64,000 bases of DNA, from contig NZ_JOHY01000031.1 of assembly GCF_000721495.1 (NCBI RefSeq), positions 1 through 64,000 of the forward strand, written 5' to 3'. Positions 51,835 to 62,686 of the stretch are shown one piece after another. A program made the position numbers and the translations under genes. The notes below the pieces were generated by a model. That model had not been told where the DNA came from and did not search any database. It was given only the letters and a program-made list of their open reading frames with translations. Positions within the stretch are counted from its first letter, which is position 1. Each line of letters begins with the position of its first letter. The DNA is from Streptomyces sp. NRRL F-5123. Lineage in GTDB: Bacteria; Actinomycetota; Actinomycetes; Streptomycetales; Streptomycetaceae.

Positions 51835-52688
51835 ACTACGCCTTCATGCAGCGCGCGCTGCTCGCCGCCCTGCTGGTCGGGACGACCGCGCCCGCCGTCG
51901 GCGTCTTCCTCGTGCAGCGGCGGCAGGCGATCATGGGCGACGGCATCGGCCACGTCGCCCTCACCGGTGTCGCGCTGGGATTCCTGCTCCAGGTCAGCCC
52001 GGTGTGGACGGCCGTCGCCGTCTCGGTGGCCGGCTCCCTCGCGATGGAACTGATCCGCAGTTACGGCAAGGCGCGCGGCGACCTCGCGCTCGCAATGCTC
52101 TTCTACGGCGGCATGGCCGGCGGCGTGATGATCATCTACCTCGCGCCCAACGGCTCCAACGCCAACCTGGCCACATATCTCTTCGGCTCCATCAGCACGG
52201 TCTCCCCGCAGGACATCCCGCCGATGATCGCGCTCGCGGCGTTCGTGCTGCTCGTAGTGCTGGTGCTGCGGCGGCAGCTGTTCGCCGTCTGCCAGGACGA
52301 GGAGTTCGCGTTCGTCGGCGGGCTGCCGGTGCGGGCGCTCAACCTGCTGCTCGCGGTGACCGCCGCCGTCACCGTCACGGTGGCGATGCGGGCGGTGGGG
52401 CTGCTGCTGGTCAGCGCGCTCATGGTCATCCCGGTCGCCGCGGCCCAGCAGGTCACCCGGGGCTTCGCGTGGACGCTCGCGGTGTCCGTGGTGATCGGCG
52501 TCACGGTCGCGCTGTCCGGCACGGTCTTCTCGTACTACGCCGACGTGCCGCCCGGCTCCAGCATCGTGCTCGCCGCCCTGGCCCTCTTCCTGCTCTTCGC
52601 CGCCGCGGGCTCCCCCGCGCTCCGGCGGCTCGGTCGGCTGCGCCGGGGCTGGCACAATGGGGGCGTCGGGACGCGCACGCCGTCATGA
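51822..52688 (+). CDS. znuB: zinc ABC transporter permease
   Basis: This encodes 288 residues from the ATG at 51822. It has the ABC-3 family layout: FMQRALLAALLVGTTAPAVGVFLVQRRQAIMGDGIGHVALTGVALG at the N-terminus and about eight membrane helices ending in IVLAALALFLLFA. GDGIGHVALTG is the conserved cytoplasmic loop region. It forms the Zn2+ channel. Confidence 0.94.
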   Translation: MDLLNYAFMQRALLAALLVGTTAPAVGVFLVQRRQAIMGDGIGHVALTGVALGFLLQVSPVWTAVAVSVAGSLAMELIRSYGKARGDLALAMLFYGGMAGGVMIIYLAPNGSNANLATYLFGSISTVSPQDIPPMIALAAFVLLVVLVLRRQLFAVCQDEEFAFVGGLPVRALNLLLAVTAAVTVTVAMRAVGLLLVSALMVIPVAAAQQVTRGFAWTLAVSVVIGVTVALSGTVFSYYADVPPGSSIVLAALALFLLFAAAGSPALRRLGRLRRGWHNGGVGTRTPS

Positions 52689-52698
52689 GGAGGCACCG

Positions 52699-53130
52699 GT
52701 GACCACCACGAAGCAGTCCGCCCCCGCCGGCGCTCCCCCTGTCGCCGGGCGCGCGACCCGCCAGCGGGCGGCCGTCGCGGCGGCGCTCGACGAGGTCGAC
52801 GAATTCCGCAGCGCGCAGGACCTGCACGACATCCTCAAGCACCGCGGCGCCTCGGTGGGCCTCACCACCGTCTACCGCACGCTCCAGTCCCTCGCGGACG
52901 CGGGCGAGATCGACGTCCTCCGTACGGGTGAGGGCGAGTCCGTCTACCGCCGCTGCTCGGGTGGCGGGCACCACCACCACCTCGTCTGCCGCTCCTGCGG
53001 CAAGGCGGTCGAGGTCGAGGGCCCCGCGGTCGAGAAATGGGCGGAGGCGGTGGCCTCCGACCACGGTTTCGTCGACGTCGACCACACGATCGAGATCTTC
53101 GGCACCTGCCGCGACTGCGCGGAGCGGTAG
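52699..53130 (+). CDS. zur: zinc uptake regulator Zur (Fur family)
   Basis: This encodes 143 residues from a GTG at 52699 after GGAGG. The winged helix (TRQRAAVAAALDEVDEFRSAQDLHDILKHRGASVGLTTVYRTLQSLADAGEI) is followed by the metal-binding domain with HHHH-LVCRSCG and a final CRDC, giving the structural CxxC pairs and the regulatory His site. It is the fourth gene of the operon, and its products should bind the two sites before znuA when Zn is sufficient. Confidence 0.95.
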   Translation: MTTTKQSAPAGAPPVAGRATRQRAAVAAALDEVDEFRSAQDLHDILKHRGASVGLTTVYRTLQSLADAGEIDVLRTGEGESVYRRCSGGGHHHHLVCRSCGKAVEVEGPAVEKWAEAVASDHGFVDVDHTIEIFGTCRDCAER

Positions 53131-53135
53131 GAGCC

Positions 53136-53951
53136 TCAGGAGGCTCCGGCCTCGTTCGGGAGGGCCCCGCCGAAGCGGCGGTCGCGACTGGCGAACTCGT
53201 GGCAGGCGCGCCACAGGTCGCGGCGGTCGAAGTCGGGCCACAGGACGTCCTGGAAGACCATCTCCGCATAGCTGCTCTGCCACAGCAGGTAGTTGGACGT
53301 GCGCATCTCGCCGCTCGGGCGGAGGAAGAGGTCGACATCCGGCATGTCCGGGTAGTACAGGTACTTCGCGAAGGTCTTCTCGTTGACCTTGCCCGGGTCG
53401 AGCCGGCCCGCGGCGACATCGCGGGCGATCGCCTGCGCCGCGTCGGCGATCTCCGCGCGGCCCCCGTAGTTGAGGCAGAAGTACAGCGTCATCGCGTCGT
53501 TGCCGACGGTCTGCTCCTGGGCGACCTGGAGCTCCTGGACCACCGACTTCCACATCTTCGGCATGCGGCCGACCCAGCGGATGCGGATGCCGAGCTCGTC
53601 CATCTCGTCGCGGCGGCGGCGGATGACGTCGCGGTTGAAGTTCATCAGGAAGCGCACCTCGTCGGGCGAGCGCTTCCAGTTCTCGGTGGAGAAGGCGTAG
53701 AGCGAGAGGTTCTTGACGCCGATCTCCAGGCAGCCCTTGAGGACGTCGAGGACGACGCCCTCGCCGACCTTGTGGCCCTCGGTGCGGGGCAGGCCGCGCT
53801 CCTTGGCCCAGCGGCCGTTGCCGTCCATGACGATCGCGACGTGCTTGGGCACCAGCTCCGCGGGGAGCTTCGGCGGCTTGGCGCCGGAAGGGTGCGGGTC
53901 GGGAGTGCGGTAGGAGGTCCGGTTCCGGGCCAGAATCCCGCGACGTGCCAT
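53136..53951 (-). CDS. uppS: isoprenyl transferase (undecaprenyl diphosphate synthase)
   Basis: This encodes 271 residues from the ATG at 53951. [30 protein letters not shown] holds catalytic Asp43 and the phosphate loop, [10 protein letters not shown] follows, and [26 protein letters not shown] is the C-terminal signature. It builds the C55 (or similar) cis-isoprenyl carrier for cell-wall synthesis. It is convergent with zur with only 5 bases between the stops, and follows recO by 13 bases. Confidence 0.96.
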   Translation of the reverse strand: MARRGILARNRTSYRTPDPHPSGAKPPKLPAELVPKHVAIVMDGNGRWAKERGLPRTEGHKVGEGVVLDVLKGCLEIGVKNLSLYAFSTENWKRSPDEVRFLMNFNRDVIRRRRDEMDELGIRIRWVGRMPKMWKSVVQELQVAQEQTVGNDAMTLYFCLNYGGRAEIADAAQAIARDVAAGRLDPGKVNEKTFAKYLYYPDMPDVDLFLRPSGEMRTSNYLLWQSSYAEMVFQDVLWPDFDRRDLWRACHEFASRDRRFGGALPNEAGAS

Positions 53952-53964
53952 GCTCGTGCTTCTC

Positions 53965-54786
53965 CTACATCTCGGCCGGCGCGGCGGCCTTGCCGGTGTT
54001 CTCTGACTTCTCAGGCTTCTCTGTCTTCTCAGACTTCTCGGTCTTCTCGACGAAGCGCAGGGAGCGCAGGCCGCGCTCCAGGTGCCACTGGAGGTAGGCC
54101 GCGACCAGCCCGCTGCCCTCGCGGCAGTGCCGCGGCTCGCAGGCGTCGGCGGTCTCCCAGTCGCCGCCGAGCAGCGCGCCGAGGAGTTCCAGCGACTCCC
54201 GCGAGGGTACGACGCTTCCCGGTACGCGGCACTCCCCGCAGACCACACCGCCCGCGCCGACGGCGAAGAAGCGGTTGGGGCCGGCCATGCCGCACTTGGC
54301 GCAGTCGTCGAAGCTGGGGGCGTAGCCGTTGACGGCGAGTGAGCGCAGCAGGAAGGCGTCGAGGACGAGCCGGGCGTCGTGGTCCCCGGCGGCGAGCGTG
54401 CGCAGGGCGCCGACCAGCAGCAGGTACTGCTGCACCGCGGGCTCGCCCTCGTGGTCGGTGAAGCGCTCGGCGGTCTCCAGCATGGCGCTGCCCGCGGTGT
54501 AGCGCTCGTAGTCGGCGACGATGGGGCCACCGTACGGGGCGATGGTCTCGCTCTGCGTGCACAGCGGCAGCCCGCGGCCGACGAGGTCGCCGCCGCGCGC
54601 GAAGAACTGCACGTCGACATGGGTGAAGGGCTCCAGCCGGGCGCCGAACTTCGACTTCGTGCGGCGCACCCCGCGGGCCACCGCGCGCACCCGGCCGTGC
54701 CGCCGGGTCAGCAGCGTGATGATCCGGTCCGCCTCACCCAGCTTCTGGGTGCGCAGCACGATGCCGTCGTCGCGGAACAGACTCAT
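53965..54786 (-). CDS. recO: DNA repair protein RecO
   Basis: This encodes 273 residues from the ATG at 54786. An OB-fold N-terminus ([43 protein letters not shown]) is followed by a helical domain and a four-Cys zinc site (DDCAKCG, then GGVVCGEC). It helps load RecA on gapped DNA. The C-terminus carries a repeated [16 protein letters not shown] tail of about 20 charged residues not seen in core RecO. Confidence 0.95.
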   Translation of the reverse strand: MSLFRDDGIVLRTQKLGEADRIITLLTRRHGRVRAVARGVRRTKSKFGARLEPFTHVDVQFFARGGDLVGRGLPLCTQSETIAPYGGPIVADYERYTAGSAMLETAERFTDHEGEPAVQQYLLLVGALRTLAAGDHDARLVLDAFLLRSLAVNGYAPSFDDCAKCGMAGPNRFFAVGAGGVVCGECRVPGSVVPSRESLELLGALLGGDWETADACEPRHCREGSGLVAAYLQWHLERGLRSLRFVEKTEKSEKTEKPEKSENTGKAAAPAEM

Positions 54787-54858
54787 ACGGCCCATTCTTG
54801 CCTACGCCGCGAGCGCCGCGGGCCGTCTCTCCCGGGGGGTGCCTGCCCGGCGGCCGGC

Positions 54859-55557
54859 TCAGCGTTCGGCACCCGGTGCGACCAGGCCGGACTCGTACGC
54901 GGCGATGACCAGTTGGGCCCGGTCGCGGGCGCCGAGCTTGCCCATGATGCGGCTCACATGGGTCTTGGCGGTGAGCGGGCTGAGGCCCAGCGCCTCGCCG
55001 GCCTCGGTGTTGTTCAGGCCGCGGGCGACCAGGGTGAGCACCTCGCGCTCGCGGTCGGACAGCCCGGCGAGCCGTCCGGCGGCGGGGGCGGGCACCGGGA
55101 CCGGCGGGCGGTCGGGCAGCCGCAGCACCCGGGCGATGAGCCGGGCGGTGGGGCCGGGCGACAGCAGCGCGTCACCGGCGGCGACGGTACGGATCGCGTC
55201 CAGCAGCTCGGCGGGCCGGGTGTCCTTGACCATGAAGCCGGACGCGCCCGCGCGCAGCGCCGCCACCACGTGCTCGTCGTCGTCGTAGGTGGTCAGCACC
55301 AGGATCCGTACCCCGGCGAGGTCGTCGTCGGCGGCGATCGTGCGGGTGGCCTCGATGCCGTCCATCACCGGCATGCGGATGTCCATGACGATGACGTCGG
55401 CGCGCGAGGTGCGGGCCGCCGCCACCGCCTCGGCGCCGTTGCCCGCCTCGCCGACCACCTCCATGTCGCGGGCCGACTCGACGAGCATCGCGAACGCCGC
55501 CCGCACCAGCGTCTGGTCGTCGGCGAGCAGAACCCGGATCGGTGGGGGTGTGGTCAT
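54859..55557 (-). CDS. NarL/FixJ-type response regulator
   Basis: This encodes 232 residues from the ATG at 55557, overlapping the kinase stop by 4 bases. The receiver has Asp13/Asp14 and phosphoacceptor Asp59 in VIVMDIRMPVMDG, and Lys in FMVKDTRPAE. The C-terminal LuxR helix-turn-helix reads LSDREREVLTLVARGLNNTEAGEALGLSPLTAKTHVSRIMGKL. It is phosphorylated by the adjacent kinase. The regulon is unknown. Confidence 0.95.
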   Translation of the reverse strand: MTTPPPIRVLLADDQTLVRAAFAMLVESARDMEVVGEAGNGAEAVAAARTSRADVIVMDIRMPVMDGIEATRTIAADDDLAGVRILVLTTYDDDEHVVAALRAGASGFMVKDTRPAELLDAIRTVAAGDALLSPGPTARLIARVLRLPDRPPVPVPAPAAGRLAGLSDREREVLTLVARGLNNTEAGEALGLSPLTAKTHVSRIMGKLGARDRAQLVIAAYESGLVAPGAER

Positions 55558-56858
55558 CTGCGCTCTCCCTGGTGATGGTCGGTGCCGGGTTCGGCGGCGG
55601 GTGCGGGGACGCGGCCGGCCGCCTCGTCGGCCTCGGGTGCGGTGCACGGCAGCACCGCAAGGACGCAGAAGCCCGGGGCGCCGCCCGTCCGCGGGCCCGC
55701 TGCGAAGGTGCCGCCGACGCTGCGGGCCCGCTCGCGCATGCCCACCAGCCCGAAGCCCTCGGGCCGCCCGTCCTCGGGGGGCTTGACCGACGCGGGACCG
55801 TCGTCCTCGACGGACACGTGCAGCGCCTCGCCCTCGCGCACGACGCGCACCCGCACCAGCGGGGAGAGCGCGCCGGAGTGCCGTACGGCATTGGTCAGCG
55901 ACTCCTGCACGATCCGGTACGCCGCCGCACCCACCGCGGGCGGAACCGGCAGGGGCTTCGTGTCGAGGTCCAGCTCGACCTTGGCGCCCGCGGCCTCGGC
56001 AGCCCGGGTCAGTGCCGGTATCCCCTCGAGGTCCGGCAGCGGGCCGCCGCTGTCGGCCCGCAGCACCTTCAGCGTCGTCCGCAGCTCGGCGCGCGCCTCC
56101 CGGCAGGTCTCGGCGATCGCGTCCAGCGCGCCCGCCACGGCCGTGCGGTCCAGCCGCTCGGGGTCGGCGACCAGGATGTGCGCGGCCACGGACGTCTGCA
56201 CGCCAATGAGGGTGATGCTGTGCGCGAGCAGGTCGTGCAGATCCCGCGCTATCCGCAGCCGCTCCTCGGCGACCCGGCGGGCCGCCTCCTCCTCACGCGT
56301 GCGCTCGGCGCGGTCGGCGCGCTCCTTGATCGCGGCGATGTACGTCCGGTGCATCCGGACGACCTCGCCGACCACCGCTACCGCCACTATCCAGCCCGCC
56401 CCCTGGAGCATCGCGCTGCCCGCGGTGGGCTTGTGGATGAACGTCATCACGGTGGCCATCAGGCCGAAGACGGACGGCACCGCCAGGAACGTCCGCAGCG
56501 GCGGTCCCGCGACCGCCACCGAATACAGGGCGACGACGCTGGAGAGCAACGGGGCTTCCTGGATGTTCTCCAGGTAGTGGTAGGGCGCGACCACCACGAG
56601 CATGCCGAGCAGGCACCACATCGGCGCGCGGCGCCGCCAGACGAGGACGGCGGCGCTGGCCGCCAGCAGGAGCCAGCCGACTGCGTCGGGGCGGTGGCTT
56701 CGGGGGGCTTCCGGCAGCGCCAGGGCGATTGCGGCCTGGGCCGCCAGGACCACGACCGCCAGTGCGATGTCCCGCCCCGACACGTCGGGCGGCTCCGCCG
56801 CGGCGTGCGGCTCCGCCGCTTTGGGGGACCTCACGCTGAGGTCGAGACTCTTGAGCAC
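55554..56858 (-). CDS. NarL-type sensor histidine kinase
   Basis: This encodes 434 residues. Four or five hydrophobic segments occupy residues about 30-170, a coiled linker follows, then the HisKA_3 box RIARDLHDLLAHSITLI with His208 and the ATPase part (AYRIVQESLTNAVRHS, VEDDG, GFGLVGMRERARSVGG). The short extracellular loops suggest it senses a membrane or intramembrane signal. Coupled to the response regulator by a 4-base overlap. Confidence 0.95.
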   Translation of the reverse strand: MLKSLDLSVRSPKAAEPHAAAEPPDVSGRDIALAVVVLAAQAAIALALPEAPRSHRPDAVGWLLLAASAAVLVWRRRAPMWCLLGMLVVVAPYHYLENIQEAPLLSSVVALYSVAVAGPPLRTFLAVPSVFGLMATVMTFIHKPTAGSAMLQGAGWIVAVAVVGEVVRMHRTYIAAIKERADRAERTREEEAARRVAEERLRIARDLHDLLAHSITLIGVQTSVAAHILVADPERLDRTAVAGALDAIAETCREARAELRTTLKVLRADSGGPLPDLEGIPALTRAAEAAGAKVELDLDTKPLPVPPAVGAAAYRIVQESLTNAVRHSGALSPLVRVRVVREGEALHVSVEDDGPASVKPPEDGRPEGFGLVGMRERARSVGGTFAAGPRTGGAPGFCVLAVLPCTAPEADEAAGRVPAPAAEPGTDHHQGERR

Positions 56859-56965
56859 GGCTCCATCTTCCGCGATGAGGTCCCCTCGCGGGGCGGCGTA
56901 TTGAGGCTGCGGCTGCGCCGCGGGGCAGGCGTTTCAGGCTGCGCCTGCGCCTGCCCCGCGCGGGG

Positions 56966-57053
56966 TGAGCGTTTTGCGCTACCGCGCAGGGCGAGCGTCT
57001 TGCGCTACCGCACAGGGCGAGCGTCTTGCGCTACCGCACAGGGCGAGCGTTTT
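56966..57053. repeat. 26-bp tandem repeat, 3.4 copies
   Basis: Units at 56966-56991, 56992-57017 and 57018-57043 are CGAGCGTYTTGCGCTACCGC plus a short tail, with a partial fourth to 57053. No spacers separate them, so this is not a CRISPR array. Confidence 0.88.
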
Positions 57054-57200
57054 AGGGGCGCGTGGGGGTACCGCCCAGCCCCCACCGGGGCGCGGGTCGT
57101 CACCGACCCGAGGGGGCAGTACGGTCCTCCCCCAGAGCTTCGCCTGGGCGGGGCCCCCACGGACCACCGGCCGGTGGGTGGTTGCTCGCGCAGTTCCCCG
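57044..57200. repeat. dispersed intergenic repeat, inverted pair, locus 4
   Basis: An inverted module (57044-57090) starts CGAGCGTTTTAGGGGCGCG and a forward module (57125-57200) holds CCCCCAGAGCTTCGCCTGGG and CGCGCAGTTCCCCGCG. It shares modules with loci 1-3. Confidence 0.75.
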
Positions 57201-57290
57201 CGCCCCTGGTGTGCCCGGCACGGTATGCGCACCCTCCCCGCGCCCCTGGTGTACCCCGCGCGGCACGCGCACCCTCCCCGCGCCCCTGGT
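57201..57290. repeat. 40-bp tandem repeat
   Basis: CGCCCCTGGT recurs at 57201, 57241 and 57281, exactly 40 bases apart, each preceded by ACCCTCCCCG or a variant. It extends the right end of the dispersed repeat. Confidence 0.85.
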
Positions 57291-57320
57291 GCGTGGCGCC
57301 CTACGCAGTAGGGAGCGCCC

Positions 57321-59489
57321 CTACCGCTTGGCCGGCGGTATGGGGGCGGGGTACCACACCCGGTTGCCCAGCAGGGTTGTGGCCGCGGGGACGAGGAAGG
57401 GGCGGACCACGAAGGTGTCGAGGAGGACGCCGAGGGCGATGACGAGGCCCATCTCGACCATCATCACCAGCGGGAGGGACGCCAGGACCGTGAACGTCGC
57501 CGCGAGGACGATGCCCGCGGAGGCGATGACGCCGCCCGTGGTGTCGAGGGCGGCGACCGCCGCGTCCTTCGGGCCCGCCCCGGCACGCGCTTCCTCGCGC
57601 ATGCGGTGCATCAGGAAGATGCCGTAGTCGACGCCGAGCGCCACCAGGAAGACGAAGCTCAGCAGCGGCAGGCCGGGGTCGATGCCGTGGAAGCCCAGCA
57701 CGGGGCCGAAGATGAGGCCTCCGATGCCGAGGGCGGCGGCCCACACGAGGACCATCGCCGCGGTGAGCAGCAGCGGGGCGACGAGGCTGCGCAGCAGGGC
57801 GGTGAGGAGCAGGAAGACCGCGGCGAGGACGAGCGGGATGACGAGGTCGCGGTCACGCGAGGACGTCGTCGCGGTGTCCATGGCCTGCGCGCTGGCGCCG
57901 CCGACGAGGCCGTGGTCCGCGGCGGTGGCGGCCCGCAGCCGTTTGATGGTGGCTTTCTCGGCCGCGGTGTCGGGCGCGGCCGTGGCGTAGACGTTGATCT
58001 CGGTCCAGCCGCGGCCGGAGCGTCCGGTGGCGGCACCGGCGACGCCGTCCGTCGCCGCGGCGGCGGCCTTGGCGGTGGCGGCCTTCGCGGTGGGGACGAC
58101 GACGGTGATGGCCTGGGCGCTGCGTTCGGGGAAGGCGCGCTGGAGGACGTGGTCGGCGGAGACGGATTCCGGGGTGCTGGTGAAGGTGTCGTCCTGGTGG
58201 AGGGCGCCGGGCAGGTTGCCGATGCCGAGGGCGAGCGCGCCGACGGCGACGGTGGAGGCGGCCAGCACGGCGACCGGACGGCGGGTGACGAACAGGCCGA
58301 TGCGCCGGTAGATGCCGCGCCGGGAGCGGGTCGTGCTGCCGTACACCGGGATGAGGGGCCAGAAGACGCGGCGGCCGAGCAGGACGAGCACGGCGGGCAG
58401 CAGCGTGGTCATGGCGGCGAGCGAGCAGACGATGCCGACGGCCCCGACGGGTCCGAGGCCGCGGCTGCTGTTGAGGTCGGCGGCCAGCAGGCAGAGCAGG
58501 CCGGCGACGACGGTGGCGGCGGAGGTCAGGACGGCGGGGCCGACACCGCGCAGGGCGGCGCGCATCGCCGCGTACGGTTCGGGCTCGCGCCGGAGCTCCT
58601 CGCGGTAGCGGGAGATGAGCAGCAGGGCGTAGTCGGTGCCCGCGCCGAAGATCAGCACGGTCATGACCGACGAGCTCATGTCGGAGACGGTCAGCCCGAA
58701 GGCCTTGACCAGGCCGTAGACGATGGCCATCGAGGTGCCCGCGGCGACGCCGACGACGCCGAGCGGTACGAGCCACAGGAAGGGGCTGCGGTAGGTGAGG
58801 ATGAGCAGCAGGGCGACGATGGCGGCGGTGGTGACGAGCAGGGTGCCGTCGATGCTGGCGAAGACCTCCTTGGCGTCTCCCTGCGCGGCGCCGGGTCCGC
58901 CCACGTCGAGGGTGAGGCCCGCGGGGCGGTCGGCGGCGAGCCTGTCCCGTACCTCCTTGACCACGTCCTCGGGTTTGCCCGCGCTCTCGGCCAGGGAGAC
59001 CGGCACCATGAGCGTGCGGCCGTCCGCGGAGGTGACGGGTGCCGGGGTGGGGGCGGCCAGCGGGTAGGCGCGGCCCAGTTCGGCGGCCTGGCGGGCGGCG
59101 GTGGCCTTGTCGGCGGCGGTCAGCCCGCCGGCCCGGTCGTAGACGAGCACGAGGTCGGTGGCGCTGCCGCCGGCCATCTGCTGCTGGATCTTGGCGACCT
59201 GGGTGGACTGCGCGCTCGCGGGCAGGTAGTCGACGGCCTCGTCGTGCTTGACGCCGTTGAGCTTGCCGGCGAAGACGCCGGCCACGGCGAGCACGACGAT
59301 CCACAGTCCGATCACGGCCCACGGCAGCCCCCGCCGCCCCGTGGATCTTCCGCCGCCGCCCCCTGCGGGCGGGCTCGTGTCACCGGCGGGCCGCCGCTGC
59401 GCGGTCGCCGTCCCGCCGCCGGGCGCGGGGCCCGGTGCGGTCACGTTGCGTTGGCTGTTCTCTGCGCTGTTACGATCCGTGGCCCTCAT
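57321..59489 (-). CDS. MMPL-family (RND-type) transporter
   Basis: This encodes 722 residues from the ATG at 59489, preceded by GGGGAGG. An N-terminal low-complexity tail of about 50 residues is followed by 11-12 membrane helices in two halves with large extracellular loops, and motifs MTVLIFGAGTDYALLLISRYREELRR and FLVALGVDYGIFLMHRMREEARAG typical of MMPL proteins. They export lipids or drugs using proton motive force. Confidence 0.93.
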   Translation of the reverse strand: MRATDRNSAENSQRNVTAPGPAPGGGTATAQRRPAGDTSPPAGGGGGRSTGRRGLPWAVIGLWIVVLAVAGVFAGKLNGVKHDEAVDYLPASAQSTQVAKIQQQMAGGSATDLVLVYDRAGGLTAADKATAARQAAELGRAYPLAAPTPAPVTSADGRTLMVPVSLAESAGKPEDVVKEVRDRLAADRPAGLTLDVGGPGAAQGDAKEVFASIDGTLLVTTAAIVALLLILTYRSPFLWLVPLGVVGVAAGTSMAIVYGLVKAFGLTVSDMSSSVMTVLIFGAGTDYALLLISRYREELRREPEPYAAMRAALRGVGPAVLTSAATVVAGLLCLLAADLNSSRGLGPVGAVGIVCSLAAMTTLLPAVLVLLGRRVFWPLIPVYGSTTRSRRGIYRRIGLFVTRRPVAVLAASTVAVGALALGIGNLPGALHQDDTFTSTPESVSADHVLQRAFPERSAQAITVVVPTAKAATAKAAAAATDGVAGAATGRSGRGWTEINVYATAAPDTAAEKATIKRLRAATAADHGLVGGASAQAMDTATTSSRDRDLVIPLVLAAVFLLLTALLRSLVAPLLLTAAMVLVWAAALGIGGLIFGPVLGFHGIDPGLPLLSFVFLVALGVDYGIFLMHRMREEARAGAGPKDAAVAALDTTGGVIASAGIVLAATFTVLASLPLVMMVEMGLVIALGVLLDTFVVRPFLVPAATTLLGNRVWYPAPIPPAKR

Positions 59490-59577
59490 CGGGCCTCCCC
59501 TCCGACGTGCGCTGGCTGACCACACCAGCGTCTCGTCACGGGGAGTGCGGATCATCGGGCTCAGGAGTGAAGTGGGC

Positions 59578-59619
59578 GTTACTCCCTGCGACGATCGCGG
59601 AGGGCTGTTACTCCCCGCG
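59578..59619. promoter_or_regulatory. direct repeats upstream of the MMPL gene
   Basis: GTTACTCCCTGCG (59578-59590) and GTTACTCCCCGCG (59607-59619) are near-identical, 29 bases apart and 90-130 bases before the MMPL start. They may bind a regulator. Confidence 0.5.
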
Positions 59620-59655
59620 GAGTAGGCGCGGGGAGGTACCTGACGACGGGGGGAG

Positions 59656-60366
59656 TCAGCCCGTGGTCGCAGCCGCGGCCAGCAGCCGGTCGATGTCGTC
59701 GCGGTTCAGCGACAGGCAGCGGCCGACCGCCTCCAGGACTTCGCGCTCGGCGGGCAGGTAGGGGCCGTCGGCGAGGGCGATGTGGGCGCCCTGCAGCAGG
59801 ACCCGCTCACGGCCGAGGTCGTCGAGGTGGTCGGAGAGCGGTTCGAGCGCCTCGTGCAGCTCGATGGACAGCCAGCTGCCGCAGCCGTCGATGGGCTGGT
59901 CGGCGAAGGAGTAGTGGCCCAGCTCCTGCGAGGCGCCGTAGCGGCCCTCGTCGGCGACGATCGCGGCGAGCAGGCCGAGCAGCTGGTCCTCGGTGCAGTC
60001 GCTGAAGCCGGCCGCGCGCACCGCGCCCACGGCGGCGTCGCGGGCCGGGCGGCCGCCGGTGCCGCCCGCGGTGAGCACGGCGAGCGCGACGGTGTGGACG
60101 GCGTCGCGCAGCATCGCGGAGAAGCGGGTCGTGGTGGGGGTGAGCAGCACGCAGGAGTCGTAGTGGCGGTGGCAGGCGGAGCACTCGATCACGGAGCCCG
60201 CGCTGCCGCGGCTGAGCAGCGGCACGCTGAGCACGGTCAGGCGGCGGGTGCCCGTTCTGCGGTGGTAGCTGCGGTCGCCCCCGCAGTCGGGGCAGAAGAA
60301 CTCACCGTCGTCCTCGGTGTGCCAGGACGTGCGCACACCCCAGATCATCAGCCCCAGCACCTTCAC
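59656..60366 (-). CDS. TerB-like protein with zinc ribbon
   Basis: This encodes 236 residues. The N-terminus has two CxxC pairs (FFCPDCGGDRSYHRRTG, then VIECSACHRHYDSC) forming a zinc ribbon. The rest is an all-helical TerB-type domain (LRDAVHTVALAVLTAGGTG, then YLPAEREVLEAVGRCLSLNRDDIDRLL). TerB proteins are linked to tellurite resistance and stress, but the function of this class is unclear. It is separated from leuA by a terminator. Confidence 0.85.
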   Translation of the reverse strand: MKVLGLMIWGVRTSWHTEDDGEFFCPDCGGDRSYHRRTGTRRLTVLSVPLLSRGSAGSVIECSACHRHYDSCVLLTPTTTRFSAMLRDAVHTVALAVLTAGGTGGRPARDAAVGAVRAAGFSDCTEDQLLGLLAAIVADEGRYGASQELGHYSFADQPIDGCGSWLSIELHEALEPLSDHLDDLGRERVLLQGAHIALADGPYLPAEREVLEAVGRCLSLNRDDIDRLLAAAATTG

Positions 60367-60521
60367 GCTGCACCCTCCGGCCCGTCCTCGTCCCGGTACG
60401 CACTCGCATCGCCCGCATCGGCCCGTGCGTGCGCTGCATCATGCGCTGCGTGCGCGGTGAAGCCCCGGCGACGGTGCCGTACGCCGTGATGTTAGCCACA
60501 TCAGTGAGGCGCAGTCAGTAC

Positions 60522-60558
60522 CGCGTACGGGGGCAATTCCCCACTGCCCCCGTACGCG
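60522..60558. terminator. hairpin terminator after leuA
   Basis: CGCGTACGGGGGCA (60522-60535) pairs perfectly with 60545-60558 across a 9-base loop, 62 bases beyond the leuA stop. Confidence 0.85.
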
Positions 60559-60619
60559 TAGAACGATTCGTGGCGTTATGCCCGATTGGTGAACGGGCTC
60601 GCAACGGGCCCCGGAGGGG

Positions 60620-62516
<1,897 letters not shown>

Positions 62517-62686
62517 GACGGGAACGACCCTAACCCGGGCGGGCCGGTTTCACGCAGTCGGTGTGCGCTTCCTCTCAGCATGCAAGATGACCGGTGGTGT
62601 CCACCAAAATACCGACCTTTCGCTCATTCTCGTCAATCTCCCGCACAAGCGGTGACAGAACGTGCGGACAGTGCCACATTGCGTAT

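Larger units (their letters stand above)
56859..57320. other. 462-base intergenic region with repeat arrays
   Basis: This region lies between the two-component system and the MMPL transporter (both leftward). It contains a 26-base tandem repeat, an inverted mosaic-repeat pair and a 40-base tandem repeat. I support no gene. Confidence 0.65.

Noticed and set aside
56966..57290. Possible CRISPR array
   Set aside because: The 26- and 40-base repeats are contiguous, with no unique spacers, and no cas gene is present in the window.
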